Of a stretch of DNA of 64,000 bases, positions 34,540 to 44,194 are shown piece by piece. The stretch lies in NCBI GenBank assembly GCA_016719535.1, contig JADJYX010000041.1, forward strand, positions 186,001-250,000, written 5' to 3'. The notes beneath the pieces are model-generated. The model was not told the DNA's origin. It saw only the letters and a program-made list of their open reading frames with translations, and did no database searches. Within the stretch, counting starts at the first letter, position 1; every line of letters begins with the position of its first letter. Origin of the DNA: Rubrivivax sp. Lineage in GTDB: Bacteria; Pseudomonadota; Gammaproteobacteria; Burkholderiales; Burkholderiaceae_C. Made by a program: the position numbers and the translations under genes.

Positions 34540-35763
34540 GTGGCCCTGGCCCACCCCGCCGCGCGGCGTCGCGCCGCCTTCGCGCTGCTGGTGGCTGCGG
34601 TGGGGCTGGCGCACGCGCTGCTTGGCGCCTGGCTGCTCGACAACCTGGCTCAGCTGGGCGAGGGCGCCGCGCGCCAGGGCCCGCCGCGGCTGAAGACCCA
34701 GTTTCTGGCCGAGCTGAAGCCGGCGGCGCCGCCGGCGGTGGCGCCCCGGCCCGCGGTGCCGGCGCCGCGACGCAAGGCGGCCGCCGCCGCGGCCGCGCCG
34801 GCGGCTTCGGCAGCCGCAGCCACACCGGCAGCCGCGGCGGCTTCGGCGGCCCCGGCCGTCGTGAACGGTGATGAAGCGCCGGTCTCGATGGCCGATGCGG
34901 GCGCTTCGGCGCCGGCCGAGCCAGCGGCGGTGGCCGCTGAATCACCGGCGGGGATGGTCGGGCCGCCGTTGACGGCCGCGGCCAGCGCCCCGGCCGTCAC
35001 CGCATCGATGCCGGCGGCGGTCGACGCATCGCCCATGGCCGCGGTGGCGTCGGCGGCGGCGGCCTCGGCACCACCATCGTTCGAGTGGCCGCGCTCGACG
35101 CGCCTGAGCTACCGCCTCACGGGCTATTTCCGTGGTCCCGTCGACGGCCAGGCCAGCGTCGAGTGGCTGCGCGAGGGCCTGCGCTACCAGGTGCATGTCG
35201 AGGTGAGCGTCGGCCCGTCGTTCGCGCCGCTGCTCAGCCGCCGCATGTCCAGCGACGGCGAGATCGGCCCCGACGGCCTGTCGCCGCGCCGCTACGACGA
35301 GGAGACGCGCGTCGCGCTGCGCTCGCCGCGGCGGCTGGCGGTGCTGTTCGACGACGCCTGGGTGCGGCTGCCGAACGGGCAGGATCTGCCGCGGCCACCG
35401 GGGGTGCAGGACGCGGCCAGCCAGTTCGTGCAGCTGACCTGGCTGTTTACCACCCAGCCGCAGCGCCTGCGCACGGGTGAGTCGGTGTCGCTGATGCTGG
35501 CGCTGCCGCGCCGGGTCGACACCTGGGTCTACGACGTGCTGGCGTCAGAGACCCTGGCCACCGCGGCGGGGCCGATCGACGCCGTGCACGTGCGGCCGCG
35601 GCGGCCGGCGCGGCCGGGGGGCGATCTCACGGCCGAGATGTGGGTCGCGCCCAGTCTGCAATACCTGCCGGTGCGCATCGTCATCCGGCAGGACGCGGAA
35701 ACCTTCGTCGACCTGCTGCTCGAGCGGCTGCCGCAGCAGGCGGCCGAAGCCCCGCCGCGTTGA
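34540..35763 (+). CDS. DUF3108 domain-containing protein with long Ala-rich linker
   Basis: A 407-residue envelope protein. It has one N-terminal membrane helix (about 12-32), then about 150 residues of Ala/Pro-rich low-complexity linker, and a C-terminal DUF3108 beta-rich domain (about 185-400) with YRLTGYFRGPVDGQASVEWL and EMWVAPSLQYLPVRIVI. The architecture resembles TonB-like spanning proteins, though no TonB C-terminal domain is present. I chose GTG at 34540 because it places the helix near the N-terminus; the frame is open further upstream into DUF3429. Function unknown; probably periplasmic. Confidence 0.75.
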   Translation: MALAHPAARRRAAFALLVAAVGLAHALLGAWLLDNLAQLGEGAARQGPPRLKTQFLAELKPAAPPAVAPRPAVPAPRRKAAAAAAAPAASAAAATPAAAAASAAPAVVNGDEAPVSMADAGASAPAEPAAVAAESPAGMVGPPLTAAASAPAVTASMPAAVDASPMAAVASAAAASAPPSFEWPRSTRLSYRLTGYFRGPVDGQASVEWLREGLRYQVHVEVSVGPSFAPLLSRRMSSDGEIGPDGLSPRRYDEETRVALRSPRRLAVLFDDAWVRLPNGQDLPRPPGVQDAASQFVQLTWLFTTQPQRLRTGESVSLMLALPRRVDTWVYDVLASETLATAAGPIDAVHVRPRRPARPGGDLTAEMWVAPSLQYLPVRIVIRQDAETFVDLLLERLPQQAAEAPPR

Positions 35764-35766
35764 CGT

Positions 35767-36279
35767 TCAGCCCGTCTCGAAGCGGCGGCTGAATTCGGCG
35801 GCGACGGTGCGGCCGCGCGCATTGGCCAGCAACTGGGTGGCGGTGGCGAGCAGCGGCTTGAGTTCGTCGAAGTCGCGCGCGCGCTCCATGCGCATCGCCA
35901 GCGTTTCGGCCATCGGGCCCACCTGGTCGATCAGCGCGCGCACGGCTTCGCGGCGAAGTTGTTCGAAGGGCCGCTTCGCCGCTGCTGCGGCCGCGGCTGC
36001 GGCCGCCGGCGCGGCAGGCGGCGCCGAGGCTGCGACCACCGGCCGCAAGGCGCCGGGCAGCGGCGTATCGGCCGTCAGGCCGATGGCCTCGATGAAGCCG
36101 CCTTCGGCCAGCGCCTGCAGTGCCTCGGTGCCCGCGTGCGGCATCAGGGTGGTCAGTTCACGGTCGCTGCGACGGCCGTCGACCAGGATCAGCAGGCTGC
36201 GAAATCGCGGTGCCAGCTTCAGCACCCGCGTTTCGATCTCGGTCTGTCCCTTGGCGGTCTTGCGGTAGATGGTGGCCAT
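35767..36279 (-). CDS. Conserved hypothetical protein (170 aa)
   Basis: Starts MATIYRKTAKGQTEIETR at ATG 36279. The first 75 residues look like a small winged or four-helix domain (VLKLAPRFRSLLILVDGRRSD, LPHAG-type turn), followed by an Ala-run linker (about 92-108) and a helical C-terminal part. I recall similar proteins as conserved hypotheticals in Betaproteobacteria but cannot assign a function. No signal peptide or membrane segment. It is convergent with the DUF3108 gene (3 bp apart) and divergent from the enoyl-CoA hydratase gene. Confidence 0.68.
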   Translation of the reverse strand: MATIYRKTAKGQTEIETRVLKLAPRFRSLLILVDGRRSDRELTTLMPHAGTEALQALAEGGFIEAIGLTADTPLPGALRPVVAASAPPAAPAAAAAAAAAAKRPFEQLRREAVRALIDQVGPMAETLAMRMERARDFDELKPLLATATQLLANARGRTVAAEFSRRFETG

Positions 36280-36405
36280 GCGTCGAAAGCGCGCGTCGGG
36301 CAACAACCAGCCCCTTCGTTGGGGGCCTCTCCCTGGCCTCGGTCATCGACCGACCGCCGATTGTGAGGCGGTCGTCCGCGGCGCCGGCGGTCCAGGCGCT
36401 GCCCG

Positions 36406-36411
36406 TATAGT
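36406..36411 (+). promoter_or_regulatory. Possible -10 element for the enoyl-CoA hydratase gene
   Basis: TATAGT in the 158-bp divergent gap, 26 bp before the ATG at 36438; a GGAG Shine-Dalgarno lies between them. The -35 region is GC-rich and unconvincing. Confidence 0.35.
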
Positions 36412-36437
36412 GTCCGCGATTCGCCCCGGAGATCACC

Positions 36438-37226
36438 ATGACACAAGCCCTGATACTGACCGAAATGCACGGCGACGGCCCGCGCCGCACGGCGCTGATC
36501 AAGCTCAACCGCCCCCAGCAGCTGAACGCGCTCAACGACGCGCTGATGGACGAGCTGGGCGCGGCGCTGACGGCCTTCGACCGCGACGACACCATCGGCT
36601 GCATCGTCATCACCGGCAGCGACAAGGCCTTTGCCGCTGGCGCCGATATCGGCGCGATGGCGAAATTCGACTACATGCAGGTGCACAAATCGGACTTCAT
36701 CACCCGCAACTGGGAGACGCTGCTGCGGGTGCGCAAGCCGGTGATCGCCGCGGTGGCCGGCTTCGCGCTCGGCGGCGGCTGCGAGCTGGCGATGATGTGC
36801 GACTTCATCATCGCTGCCGACAGTGCCCGCTTCGGCCAGCCCGAGATCAAGCTCGGCATCATCCCCGGCGCCGGCGGCACGCAGCGGCTGCCGCGCGCCG
36901 TGGGCAAGGCCAAGGCGATGGACATGGTGCTGACCGGCCGCATGATGGACGCCAACGAGGCCGAGCGCGCCGGCCTGGTGTCGCGCATCGTGCCGGCCGA
37001 CAAGCTGCTCGACGAGGCGCTGTCGGTGGCGGCGGCCATCAGCGCGCTCAGCGGACCGAGCGTGGCGCTGGCCAAGGCCTGCGTCAACAAGGCCTTCGAG
37101 GGCGGGCTGAAAGACGGCATCGACCACGAGCGCCGTCTGTTCCATTCGCTGTTTGCCACCGAGGACCAGAAGGAGGGCATGGACGCCTTCCTGAGCAAGC
37201 GCGCGCCGGTCTTCAAGCAGCGCTGA
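36438..37226 (+). CDS. Enoyl-CoA hydratase
   Basis: A 262-residue crotonase-fold enzyme that hydrates trans-2-enoyl-CoA in beta-oxidation or related acyl-CoA pathways. The oxyanion hole segments KAFAAGADIGAM near 60 and GFALGGGCELAMMCD near 108 are present, as are both catalytic glutamates (GGGCE and GQPEIKLGIIPGAGGTQRL near 138). The length is normal. The substrate range cannot be predicted. It stands alone, with no other fatty-acid genes nearby. Confidence 0.93.
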   Translation: MTQALILTEMHGDGPRRTALIKLNRPQQLNALNDALMDELGAALTAFDRDDTIGCIVITGSDKAFAAGADIGAMAKFDYMQVHKSDFITRNWETLLRVRKPVIAAVAGFALGGGCELAMMCDFIIAADSARFGQPEIKLGIIPGAGGTQRLPRAVGKAKAMDMVLTGRMMDANEAERAGLVSRIVPADKLLDEALSVAAAISALSGPSVALAKACVNKAFEGGLKDGIDHERRLFHSLFATEDQKEGMDAFLSKRAPVFKQR

Positions 37227-37280
37227 GGTCTGCGCCTCGCCCCGTCTGCCGTGCTGGCCGCCCGAGACCGAGGCGCTTGC

Positions 37281-37826
37281 TCAGGGCGTCAGCCAGCGGC
37301 GCCCGTGCTCGTCGAAGGCGGCCCGGCGGTGGCCATCGGCGTGCAGTTCCACCCAGTCGATGGCGTTGATCTGCGCGGTGACGACACCAAAATATTCGCG
37401 GCTGCCGCGCTCGGGCGTCGGGTGCTCGACCGGCGTGCCCGGCGACAGCGGCGACAGGTAGTCCTGCGCGCCGGGCGCCATCTTCAGCCGCGCCCAGCGC
37501 GACGACACGGCCAGCCCGCTGGTTTCGACGCCCAGCTGCACCTTCAGTCGCAACTGCCAGCTCAGGGCGCCCGACCACAGCACGATGGTGCCGGCGGGGT
37601 AGGCCTCGATCTGGCGGATCTTGGGCGAGCGGCTGTCGGTGTAGAACACCAGGCGCCGGCGCAGCGCATCGACGTCGCGCAGCACGATGCTGCGAGCATC
37701 GGCCGCCTGCCCGTCGGTGGTGGCCAGCACGCCCACGCGCCAGCCATGGTCGCGCTCGCGCGGCGCCAGCGCCAGCTGGGCCCAGACCGCGTCCTCGATC
37801 GCCTGCAGGTCGTCGAACCGTGCCAT
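37281..37826 (-). CDS. Pyridoxamine 5'-phosphate oxidase family flavoprotein
   Basis: A 181-residue split-barrel FMN-binding protein. ATTDGQAADARSIVLRDVD, RLVFYTDSRSPKIRQIEAYP and LKVQLGVETSG are typical of the pyridoxamine-oxidase-like family. It lacks the complete C-terminal dimerisation domain of true PdxH, so PLP synthesis is unlikely, and the reaction is unknown. It lies 15 bp beyond lysS on the same strand and could be cotranscribed with it. Confidence 0.82.
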   Translation of the reverse strand: MARFDDLQAIEDAVWAQLALAPRERDHGWRVGVLATTDGQAADARSIVLRDVDALRRRLVFYTDSRSPKIRQIEAYPAGTIVLWSGALSWQLRLKVQLGVETSGLAVSSRWARLKMAPGAQDYLSPLSPGTPVEHPTPERGSREYFGVVTAQINAIDWVELHADGHRRAAFDEHGRRWLTP

Positions 37827-37841
37827 GGCCAGGGTTCCTCT

Positions 37842-39357
37842 TCAGCCTTCGCGGCGCAGCGCCGGAAACAGGATCACGTCGCGGATGCTGGGGCTGTCGG
37901 TCAGCAGCATCACCAGGCGGTCGATGCCGATGCCGCAGCCGCCGGCCGGCGGCATGCCGTATTCCAGCGCGCGGATGAAATCGGCGTCGTAGTACATCGC
38001 CTCCTCGTCGCCGGCGTCCTTGTTGGCGGCCTGCGCCTGGAAGCGCGCCGCCTGGTCCTCGGCGTCGTTCAGCTCCGAGAAGCCGTTCGCATATTCACGC
38101 CCGGTGATGAAGAGCTCGAAGCGCTCGGTGATGGCCGGGTTGCTGTCGGACGCGCGCGCCAGCGGGCTCACCTCGACCGGGTAGTCGATGATGAAGGTCG
38201 GCTGCCAGAGCTTGTCTTCCACCGCCGCCTCGAACAGGCCGAACTGCAGCTCGGGCAGCTTCCAGTGCGCGGGCGGCTCCTCGCCCAGGTGCTTGAGCCT
38301 GGCGTGGATGGCCGCCGCGTCGTCGGCCTCGGCGGGTGTCAGGCCGGCATGCGCGACCAGCGCGTCGCGCACCGACAGCCGCGCGAAGGGCTTGTCCAGA
38401 TCCACCGGCCGGCCGGCGTAGGTCAGCGCCGCCGTGCCGGTGGCGGCACGCGCGGCATGGCGGAAGACGGCCTCGGTGAAGTCCATCAGATCATGGTGCG
38501 TCCAGTAGGCCGCATAGAACTCCATCATCGTGAACTCGGGGTTGTGGCGGACGCTGATCCCCTCGTTGCGGAAATTGCGGTTGATCTCGAATACGCGCTC
38601 GAAGCCGCCCACCAGCAGCCGCTTCAGGTAGAGCTCGGGCGCGATGCGCAGGAACATCTCCTGGTCGAGCGCGTTGTGGTGGGTGACGAAGGGCCTGGCG
38701 TTGGCGCCGCCCGGGATCGGGTGCAGCATCGGCGTCTCGACCTCGAGAAAGCCATGCTCGACCATGAAGTTGCGGATCGAGCTGACCGCCTTGCTGCGCG
38801 CCACGAAGCGCGCGCGCGCCGCATCGTCGGTCATCAGGTCGACATAGCGCTGGCGGTATTTCTGCTCCTGGTCGGTCATGCCGTGAAACTTGTCGGGCAG
38901 CGGGCGCAGGCTCTTGGTGAGCAGCCGCACGCGCGTCGCCTTGATCGACAGTTCGCCGCTCTTGGTGCGGAAGAGGATGCCCTCGCAGCCGAGGATGTCG
39001 CCCAGGTCCCAGTGCTTGAAGGCCGCCAGCACCTCGGCGCCGACGTGGTCGAGCGTGACGTAGAGCTGGATGCGGCCGCTGGCGTCCTGCAGCGTGCCGA
39101 AGCAGGCCTTGCCCATCACGCGCTTGAGCATCAGGCGGCCGGCGACGCGGGCCTGGATCGCCTGCGGCTCGAGTTCCTCGTTGGGCACCTGGCCGTGGCG
39201 GTGGTGCAGGTCGGCCGCCTGGTGGGCGGGCTTGAAGTCGTTCGGGAAAGGCCACGCCGGCCTGGCGGATGGTGGCCAGCTTCTCGCGCCGTTCGGCGAT
39301 CAGCTGGTTGTCGTCGGGGGCAACGGGCGGGGCTGGCGTGGGGACAGGGGCGGTCAT
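37842..39357 (-). CDS. lysS: Lysyl-tRNA synthetase, class II, with a +1 frameshift near the N-terminus
   Basis: Essential enzyme charging tRNA-Lys. From 39188 down to 37842 one frame encodes the OB-fold anticodon domain and class II catalytic core (FLEVETPMLHPIPGGANARPF, RIAPELYLKRLLVGG, GCGIGIDRLVMLL). The normal first 55-60 residues (NQLIAERREKLATIRQAGVAFP) are in another frame from ATG 39357. The frames join at about 39243, where deleting one base would restore the expected FPNDFKPAHQAADLHHRHG. As written, only a product initiating at GTG 39188 would be in frame; it lacks the N-terminal helices but keeps the OB fold. An assembly indel is the simplest explanation. Confidence 0.9.
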
Positions 39358-39410
39358 CGTCAACTCGTTGAAACTGCTGCAATTTTAGGCGCCCGCAGGG
39401 GGCGTCGCCT

Positions 39411-39416
39411 TACAAT
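39411..39416 (+). promoter_or_regulatory. Possible -10 element for the polysaccharide cluster
   Basis: TACAAT, 25 bp before the ATG of the first cluster gene at 39441, in the 83-bp divergent gap with lysS. A TTGAAA is present at 39368-39373, but the spacing (37 bp) is too long to pair with it. Confidence 0.3.
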
Positions 39417-39440
39417 CGACGGCTTTTATTGCGCCGGCTC

Positions 39441-40523
39441 ATGACTGTCCCTGTGCTCGCCCCGGTTCCCATCGTCGACCGCCCGATCCGCTTTGCGCTG
39501 GTGGGCTGCGGCCGCATCTCGGCCAACCATGTCGAGGCGCTGCGCCAGCATGCCGGCCGCGCCGAACTGGTGGCGGTATGCGACAACCGGCCGGCCGCGC
39601 TGGCAGCCGCGGTCGCCAAGACCGGCGTGCGCGGTTTTGCGTCGCTGGACGCGCTGCTGGCCGCCGATGGCACGGGCAGCGATGCCGATATCGTCGTGCT
39701 GGCCACGCCCAGCGGCCTGCACCCGCGGCAGGCGATGAAGGCGGCGCGGGCCGGCCGCCACGTGCTGACCGAAAAGCCCATGGCCACCAAATGGGACGAG
39801 GGCATGCAGATGGTGCGTGCCTGTCGCGAGGCCGGCGTCAAGCTCTTCGTCGTCAAGCAGAACCGACTCAACCCGACGCTGCAGCTGCTGAAGCAGGCGG
39901 TCGACGGCGGGCGCTTCGGTGCCGTCCACCTGGCCACGGTCAATGTCTTCTGGACACGTCCGCAAAGCTATTACGACGACGCCCCCTGGCGCGGCCGCTG
40001 GGACATGGACGGCGGCGCCTTCCTCAACCAGGCCAGCCACTATGTGGACATGGTCGACTGGCTGGTCGGGCCGGTCGACAGCGTGCATGCCTATACCGCC
40101 ACGCTGGCGCGCGACATCGAGGCCGAGGACACGGGCGTGATGTCGCTGCGCCTGCGCCGCGGCGGCCTGGCGTCGATCAACGTCACCATGCTGACCCACG
40201 GCCGGAATTTCGAGGGCAGCATCACGCTGCTGGGCGAGCGCGGCACCGTGCGCATCGGCGGCGTGGCCGTCAACCAGATCCAGCACTGGGAGTTTGCCGA
40301 CGCCAGGCCCGAGGACGACCAGGTCAGGAGCGCCAGCTACGCCACGCCCAGCGTCTACGGGCCCGGACACCCGCTGTACTACGACAACGTCATCCGCACG
40401 CTGCGCGGCGAGGCCCATGCCGAGGTCGACGGCTACGAGGGCCTGCGCTCGCTCGAGGTGGTGATCGCCGCCTACCGCAGTGCGCGCGACGGCGTGCGCG
40501 TGGGCTTGCCGCTGGTGTTCTGA
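39441..40523 (+). CDS. wbpB: UDP-N-acetylglucosaminuronate 3-dehydrogenase (WbpB/WlbA type)
   Basis: A 360-residue Gfo/Idh/MocA oxidoreductase. The Rossmann motif FALVGCGRISANHVEAL is near 18, the catalytic lysine motif VLTEKPMA near 108, and KQNRLNPTLQLLK with GGAFLNQASHYVDMVDWL follow. Family enzymes oxidise C3 of UDP-GlcNAcA as the first committed step to UDP-2,3-diamino-uronic acids. Immediate neighbours WbpD and WbpE homologues make this assignment strong. It starts the co-directional cluster; its TGA shares a base with the next ATG. Confidence 0.88.
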   Translation: MTVPVLAPVPIVDRPIRFALVGCGRISANHVEALRQHAGRAELVAVCDNRPAALAAAVAKTGVRGFASLDALLAADGTGSDADIVVLATPSGLHPRQAMKAARAGRHVLTEKPMATKWDEGMQMVRACREAGVKLFVVKQNRLNPTLQLLKQAVDGGRFGAVHLATVNVFWTRPQSYYDDAPWRGRWDMDGGAFLNQASHYVDMVDWLVGPVDSVHAYTATLARDIEAEDTGVMSLRLRRGGLASINVTMLTHGRNFEGSITLLGERGTVRIGGVAVNQIQHWEFADARPEDDQVRSASYATPSVYGPGHPLYYDNVIRTLRGEAHAEVDGYEGLRSLEVVIAAYRSARDGVRVGLPLVF

Positions 40524-41098
40524 TGCCCGTCAGCATCCATCCCAGCGCCATCGTCGACGAAGGCGCGCAACTCGGCGACGGCACGCGCGTCTGGCATTTC
40601 GTGCATGTCTCGGCGGGCGCGCGCATCGGCGAGGGCTGCTCGCTGGGGCAGGGCGTGTATGTCGGCAACGACGTGGTGATCGGGCGCCACGTGAAGGTCC
40701 AGAACAACGTCTCGGTCTACGACGCGGTGACGCTCGAGGACGATGTCTTCTGCGGCCCCAGCATGGTCTTCACCAACGTGCACAACCCGCGCTCGGCGGT
40801 GCCGCGCAAGGACGAATACCGGCGCACGCTGGTGCGGCAGGGCGCCACGCTGGGCGCCAACTGCACCATCGTCTGCGGCACCACCATCGGCGCCCATGCC
40901 TTTGTCGGTGCCGGCGCCGTGGTCAGCCGCGACGTACCGGCCTACGCGCTGGTGGTGGGCGTGCCCGCCCGGCGCATCGGCTGGATGAGCCGCCACGGCG
41001 AGCGGCTGGACCTGCCGGCATCGGGGCAGGGCGAGGCCGTCTGCCCGGCAACCGGCGAGCGCTACCGACTCGACGGCGAGACCCTCGCCGCGATGTGA
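40523..41098 (+). CDS. wbpD: UDP-2-acetamido-3-amino-glucuronate N-acetyltransferase (WbpD/WlbB type)
   Basis: A 191-residue left-handed beta-helix acetyltransferase (hexapeptide repeats from about residue 5 to 150). VKVQNNVSVYDAVTLEDDVFCGPSMVFTNVHNPRS contains the catalytic-region asparagine and histidine of the family. It acetylates the 3-amino group made by WbpE with acetyl-CoA. A C-terminal tail of about 30 residues with two cysteines follows. Placed between wbpB and wbpE with no spacer. Confidence 0.9.
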   Translation: MPVSIHPSAIVDEGAQLGDGTRVWHFVHVSAGARIGEGCSLGQGVYVGNDVVIGRHVKVQNNVSVYDAVTLEDDVFCGPSMVFTNVHNPRSAVPRKDEYRRTLVRQGATLGANCTIVCGTTIGAHAFVGAGAVVSRDVPAYALVVGVPARRIGWMSRHGERLDLPASGQGEAVCPATGERYRLDGETLAAM

Positions 41099-41102
41099 CC
41101 CC

Positions 41103-42206
41103 ATGCAATTCACCGACCTGAAGTCGCAGTACGCGGCCCTCAAGACGAGCATCGACGAACGCATGCAGCGCGTGCTCGACCATGGCCAGTACATCATGGG
41201 CCCCGAGGTGAAGGAGCTCGAAGCCGCGCTCGCCGCCTTCGCCGGCACCAAGCACTGCATCACCGTCGCCAGCGGCACCGAGGCGCTGCTGATCGCGATG
41301 ATGGCGCTCGACCTGCAGCCCGGCGACGAGGTGATCACCACGCCCTTCACATTCGCCGCCACCGTCGAGACCATCGTGCTGCTGGGCGCGAAGCCGGTCT
41401 TCGTCGACATCGAGCCCGACACCTGCAACATCGACGTGGCGCAGATCGAAGCGAAGATCACGTCGCGCACGAAGGCCATCCTGCCGGTCAGCCTGTACGG
41501 CCAGGTGGCCGACATGGCCGGGATCAACGCCATCGCCGCGCGCCACGGCGGCATCCCGGTGATCGAGGACGCGGCGCAGAGCTTCGGCGCCGTCTACCAG
41601 GGACAGCGCTCGGGCGCGCTGTCGACCTTCGGAGCCACCAGCTTCTTCCCCAGCAAGCCGCTGGGCTGCTACGGCGACGGCGGCGCCTTGTTCACCGACG
41701 ACGACGCGCTGGCCCAGGCCGCGCGCGAGATCCGCGTGCACGGCCAGAGCCAGCGCTACCGCCACACGCGCGTGGGCGTCGGCGGCCGCATGGACACGCT
41801 GCAGTGCGCGGTGGTGCTGGGCAAGCTGGAGCGCTTCGACTGGGAGCTGCAGCGCCGTGCCGAACTGGGGGCGCGCTACCAGCGGCTGCTGGGCGAAGCC
41901 GGCATCCCGGTGGTCGCGGTGCGGCCCGATCGCAACTCGGTGTGGGCGCAGATGACCGTCTTCGTCGAGCGCCGCGCCGAGCTGCAGGCGGCGCTGCAGG
42001 CGCAAGGCATCCCCACCGCGGTGCACTACCCGATTCCGCTCAACCGCCAGCCGGCCTATGCCCATCGGTGCTGCCCCGACTGCACGCCGCGCGCCGACGA
42101 GGCTGCCGCGCGTGTGCTGAGCCTGCCGATGAGCGCCGACCTCACCGAGGCCGACCAGGACCGTGTGGTGGCGGCGCTGGCGGAGGCGGTCACCGCCCTG
42201 CGGTGA
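41103..42206 (+). CDS. wbpE: UDP-2-acetamido-3-oxo-glucuronate aminotransferase (WbpE/WlbC type)
   Basis: A 367-residue PLP-dependent DegT/DnrJ aminotransferase that puts an amino group on C3, with glutamate as donor. SGTEALLIAMMALDLQPGDEV near 58, VIEDAAQSFGAVYQG near 157 and the PLP-lysine motif FFPSKPLGCYGDGGA near 185 are present. The WbpB-WbpE couple recycles NAD+ through 2-oxoglutarate in characterised systems. It overlaps the acyltransferase start (GTGA). Confidence 0.92.
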   Translation: MQFTDLKSQYAALKTSIDERMQRVLDHGQYIMGPEVKELEAALAAFAGTKHCITVASGTEALLIAMMALDLQPGDEVITTPFTFAATVETIVLLGAKPVFVDIEPDTCNIDVAQIEAKITSRTKAILPVSLYGQVADMAGINAIAARHGGIPVIEDAAQSFGAVYQGQRSGALSTFGATSFFPSKPLGCYGDGGALFTDDDALAQAAREIRVHGQSQRYRHTRVGVGGRMDTLQCAVVLGKLERFDWELQRRAELGARYQRLLGEAGIPVVAVRPDRNSVWAQMTVFVERRAELQAALQAQGIPTAVHYPIPLNRQPAYAHRCCPDCTPRADEAAARVLSLPMSADLTEADQDRVVAALAEAVTALR

Positions 42207-44194
42207 GCGCATTTCGCGCCGATATCGAGGGCCTGCGCGCCCTCTCGGTCTCGGTCGTCGTCGTCTACCACTACGCCGCCGCGGCGCTGCCCGGCGGTTT
42301 CGTCGGTGTCGACGTCTTCTTCGTCATCTCGGGCTACCTGATCACGCTGAGCCTGCTGGACGGGCACCGGCGCGGCCTCGGCTGGCGCGACGAACTGTTC
42401 GGTTTCTGGGCGCGGCGCGCGCGGCGCCTGCTGCCGCACGCGCTGCTGGTGCTGGCCACCACGGCGGCCGCCGGTGCGCTGTGGCTGGACGACCTGGCGG
42501 CCAGCCGCCTGGGCAGCGACGTCGCCTGGGCCGCCGGCTATGCCGTCAACTGGCTGTACGTGGTGCGCGCCGTCGACTACCTGCGCTGGGGCGAGACCGA
42601 TGCCAGCGTGCTGCTGAACTTCTGGTCGCTGGCGGTCGAGGAGCAGTTCTACCTCGTGTGGCCGGTGCTGCTGCTGGCGCTGTGGCGGTCGTGCGGCACC
42701 GACGGCGCGCAGGCGCGGCGGCTGGCGGTCGGCGGCGCCGCGGCGCTGGCTGCGCTGTCCTTCGCCGGCGCATTGGTCGTGGGCGAATCGCGGCTCACGC
42801 TGGCCTTCTTTGCCTCGCCACTGCGCGCCTGGGAACTGCTGGCCGGCGCGGCACTGGCGCTGCACCAGCGCGGCGGCCCGGCGCTGCCGGCGCGCCAGGG
42901 AAGCTGGCTGGCCGCGCTGGGGCTGGCGGCGGTGCTGGCCTCGGCGGCCGGTCTGTCGCACGACAGCCATCACCCGGGCTGGCCGACGCTGCTGCCGGTG
43001 GCGGGGGCGCTGGCGCTGATCGCCGGGATGGGTGCGGCGCCGCAATCCGTGCTGGCGCGGGCCTTCGGCAGCGCGCCGCTGCGTGCGCTGGGGGCGCGTT
43101 CCTACGCCATCTACCTGTGGCACTGGCCGCTGCTGGTGCTGGCGCAGGCGCTGTGGCGCGAGCGGCCGACGTGGTTGGCCCTGGCCTGCCTGCTGGTTTC
43201 GCTGCTGCTGGCCGAGGCGGGCTACCGCTGGGTGGAAGTGCCGGCCCGCTGGCGCTGGGCACAGGGCTGGCGCGCCGGCCGCGTGCTGGCCTGGGGGCTG
43301 GCCGGCAGCGCCTGCATCGCCGCGGCCGGCCTGGTGTTGCGTCACGCGGCCGATGCCGGCTGGCGCGGGCGCGCGCCGGGGCTGCCGCCGCTGGCCCAGG
43401 TGCAGAACGACCTCGCACCGGTCTACGCCAATGGCTGCCACCTGGGCGTGCAGCCAACGGCGCCGGCGCCGACATGCCGCTTCGGCGACGCCGCGTTGCC
43501 GGCCGTGCTGCTGTTTGGCGACTCGCACGCGGCGCAATGGATGCCGCCGCTGGCCGCCGCCGCCGCCGCGCGTGGCCATGCGCTGGTGTCGTGGACCAAA
43601 TCCAGCTGCCCCTCGGCCGACGTGACGGTGTGGAACGCCGCCGCCCGCGGGCCCTACCACGCCTGCGACGCCTGGCGCGAGACCGTCTTCGCGCAACTGG
43701 CGGTGCTGCGGCCGGCGTTCGTGGTGCTGGCCAATTTCGACGACGCCAGCGCCGAGTTCGTGGACCGCACGACCGGCGCGCGGCTGGCCGGCGCAGCGGC
43801 GGCGGCCGCCTACGAGACCGGCCTCGTGCGCACGCTGGAGCGGTTGCGCGCCACCGGCGTGCCGGCCGTGGTGCTGCGCGACAACCCGCGGCCGCGCCCC
43901 GACCTGCTGGGCTGCCTCTACGGCGGCGCGCCACCTCGGGCCTGCGACCACGATCGCCTGCTGGCGCGGCCGGCCGGCGGCACCGAACTGCGGGCCGCAC
44001 ACGCCACCGGCACCGTGCTGTGGGACCTGTCCGATGCCATCTGCGGCCCGACGGCCTGTCCCGCGCTGGTGCCGGGCGACGACGGCCGGCCCATCGTCGT
44101 CTACCGCGACGATCATCACCTCTCGGCGCGCTATGCCGCTCGGCTCGCGCCGGCGATGGGGCAGGCCTGGGACGCGGCGCCCCCGCGGCGATAA
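42203..44194 (+). CDS. O-acetyltransferase, acyltransferase-3 plus SGNH domain
   Basis: A 663-residue integral-membrane O-acyltransferase (OafA/OatA architecture). Residues 1-370 form about ten to eleven helices with the family motifs FRADIEGLRALSVSVVVVYH and VDVFFVISGYLIT. A C-terminal SGNH hydrolase-like domain (about 400-655) has LLFGDSHAAQW near 437 and the Asp-x2-His pair in YRDDHHLSARYA near 635. It probably O-acetylates the polysaccharide. GTG at 42203 was chosen because it overlaps the wbpE stop and gives the canonical N-terminus. Confidence 0.9.
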   Translation: MSAFRADIEGLRALSVSVVVVYHYAAAALPGGFVGVDVFFVISGYLITLSLLDGHRRGLGWRDELFGFWARRARRLLPHALLVLATTAAAGALWLDDLAASRLGSDVAWAAGYAVNWLYVVRAVDYLRWGETDASVLLNFWSLAVEEQFYLVWPVLLLALWRSCGTDGAQARRLAVGGAAALAALSFAGALVVGESRLTLAFFASPLRAWELLAGAALALHQRGGPALPARQGSWLAALGLAAVLASAAGLSHDSHHPGWPTLLPVAGALALIAGMGAAPQSVLARAFGSAPLRALGARSYAIYLWHWPLLVLAQALWRERPTWLALACLLVSLLLAEAGYRWVEVPARWRWAQGWRAGRVLAWGLAGSACIAAAGLVLRHAADAGWRGRAPGLPPLAQVQNDLAPVYANGCHLGVQPTAPAPTCRFGDAALPAVLLFGDSHAAQWMPPLAAAAAARGHALVSWTKSSCPSADVTVWNAAARGPYHACDAWRETVFAQLAVLRPAFVVLANFDDASAEFVDRTTGARLAGAAAAAAYETGLVRTLERLRATGVPAVVLRDNPRPRPDLLGCLYGGAPPRACDHDRLLARPAGGTELRAAHATGTVLWDLSDAICGPTACPALVPGDDGRPIVVYRDDHHLSARYAARLAPAMGQAWDAAPPRR

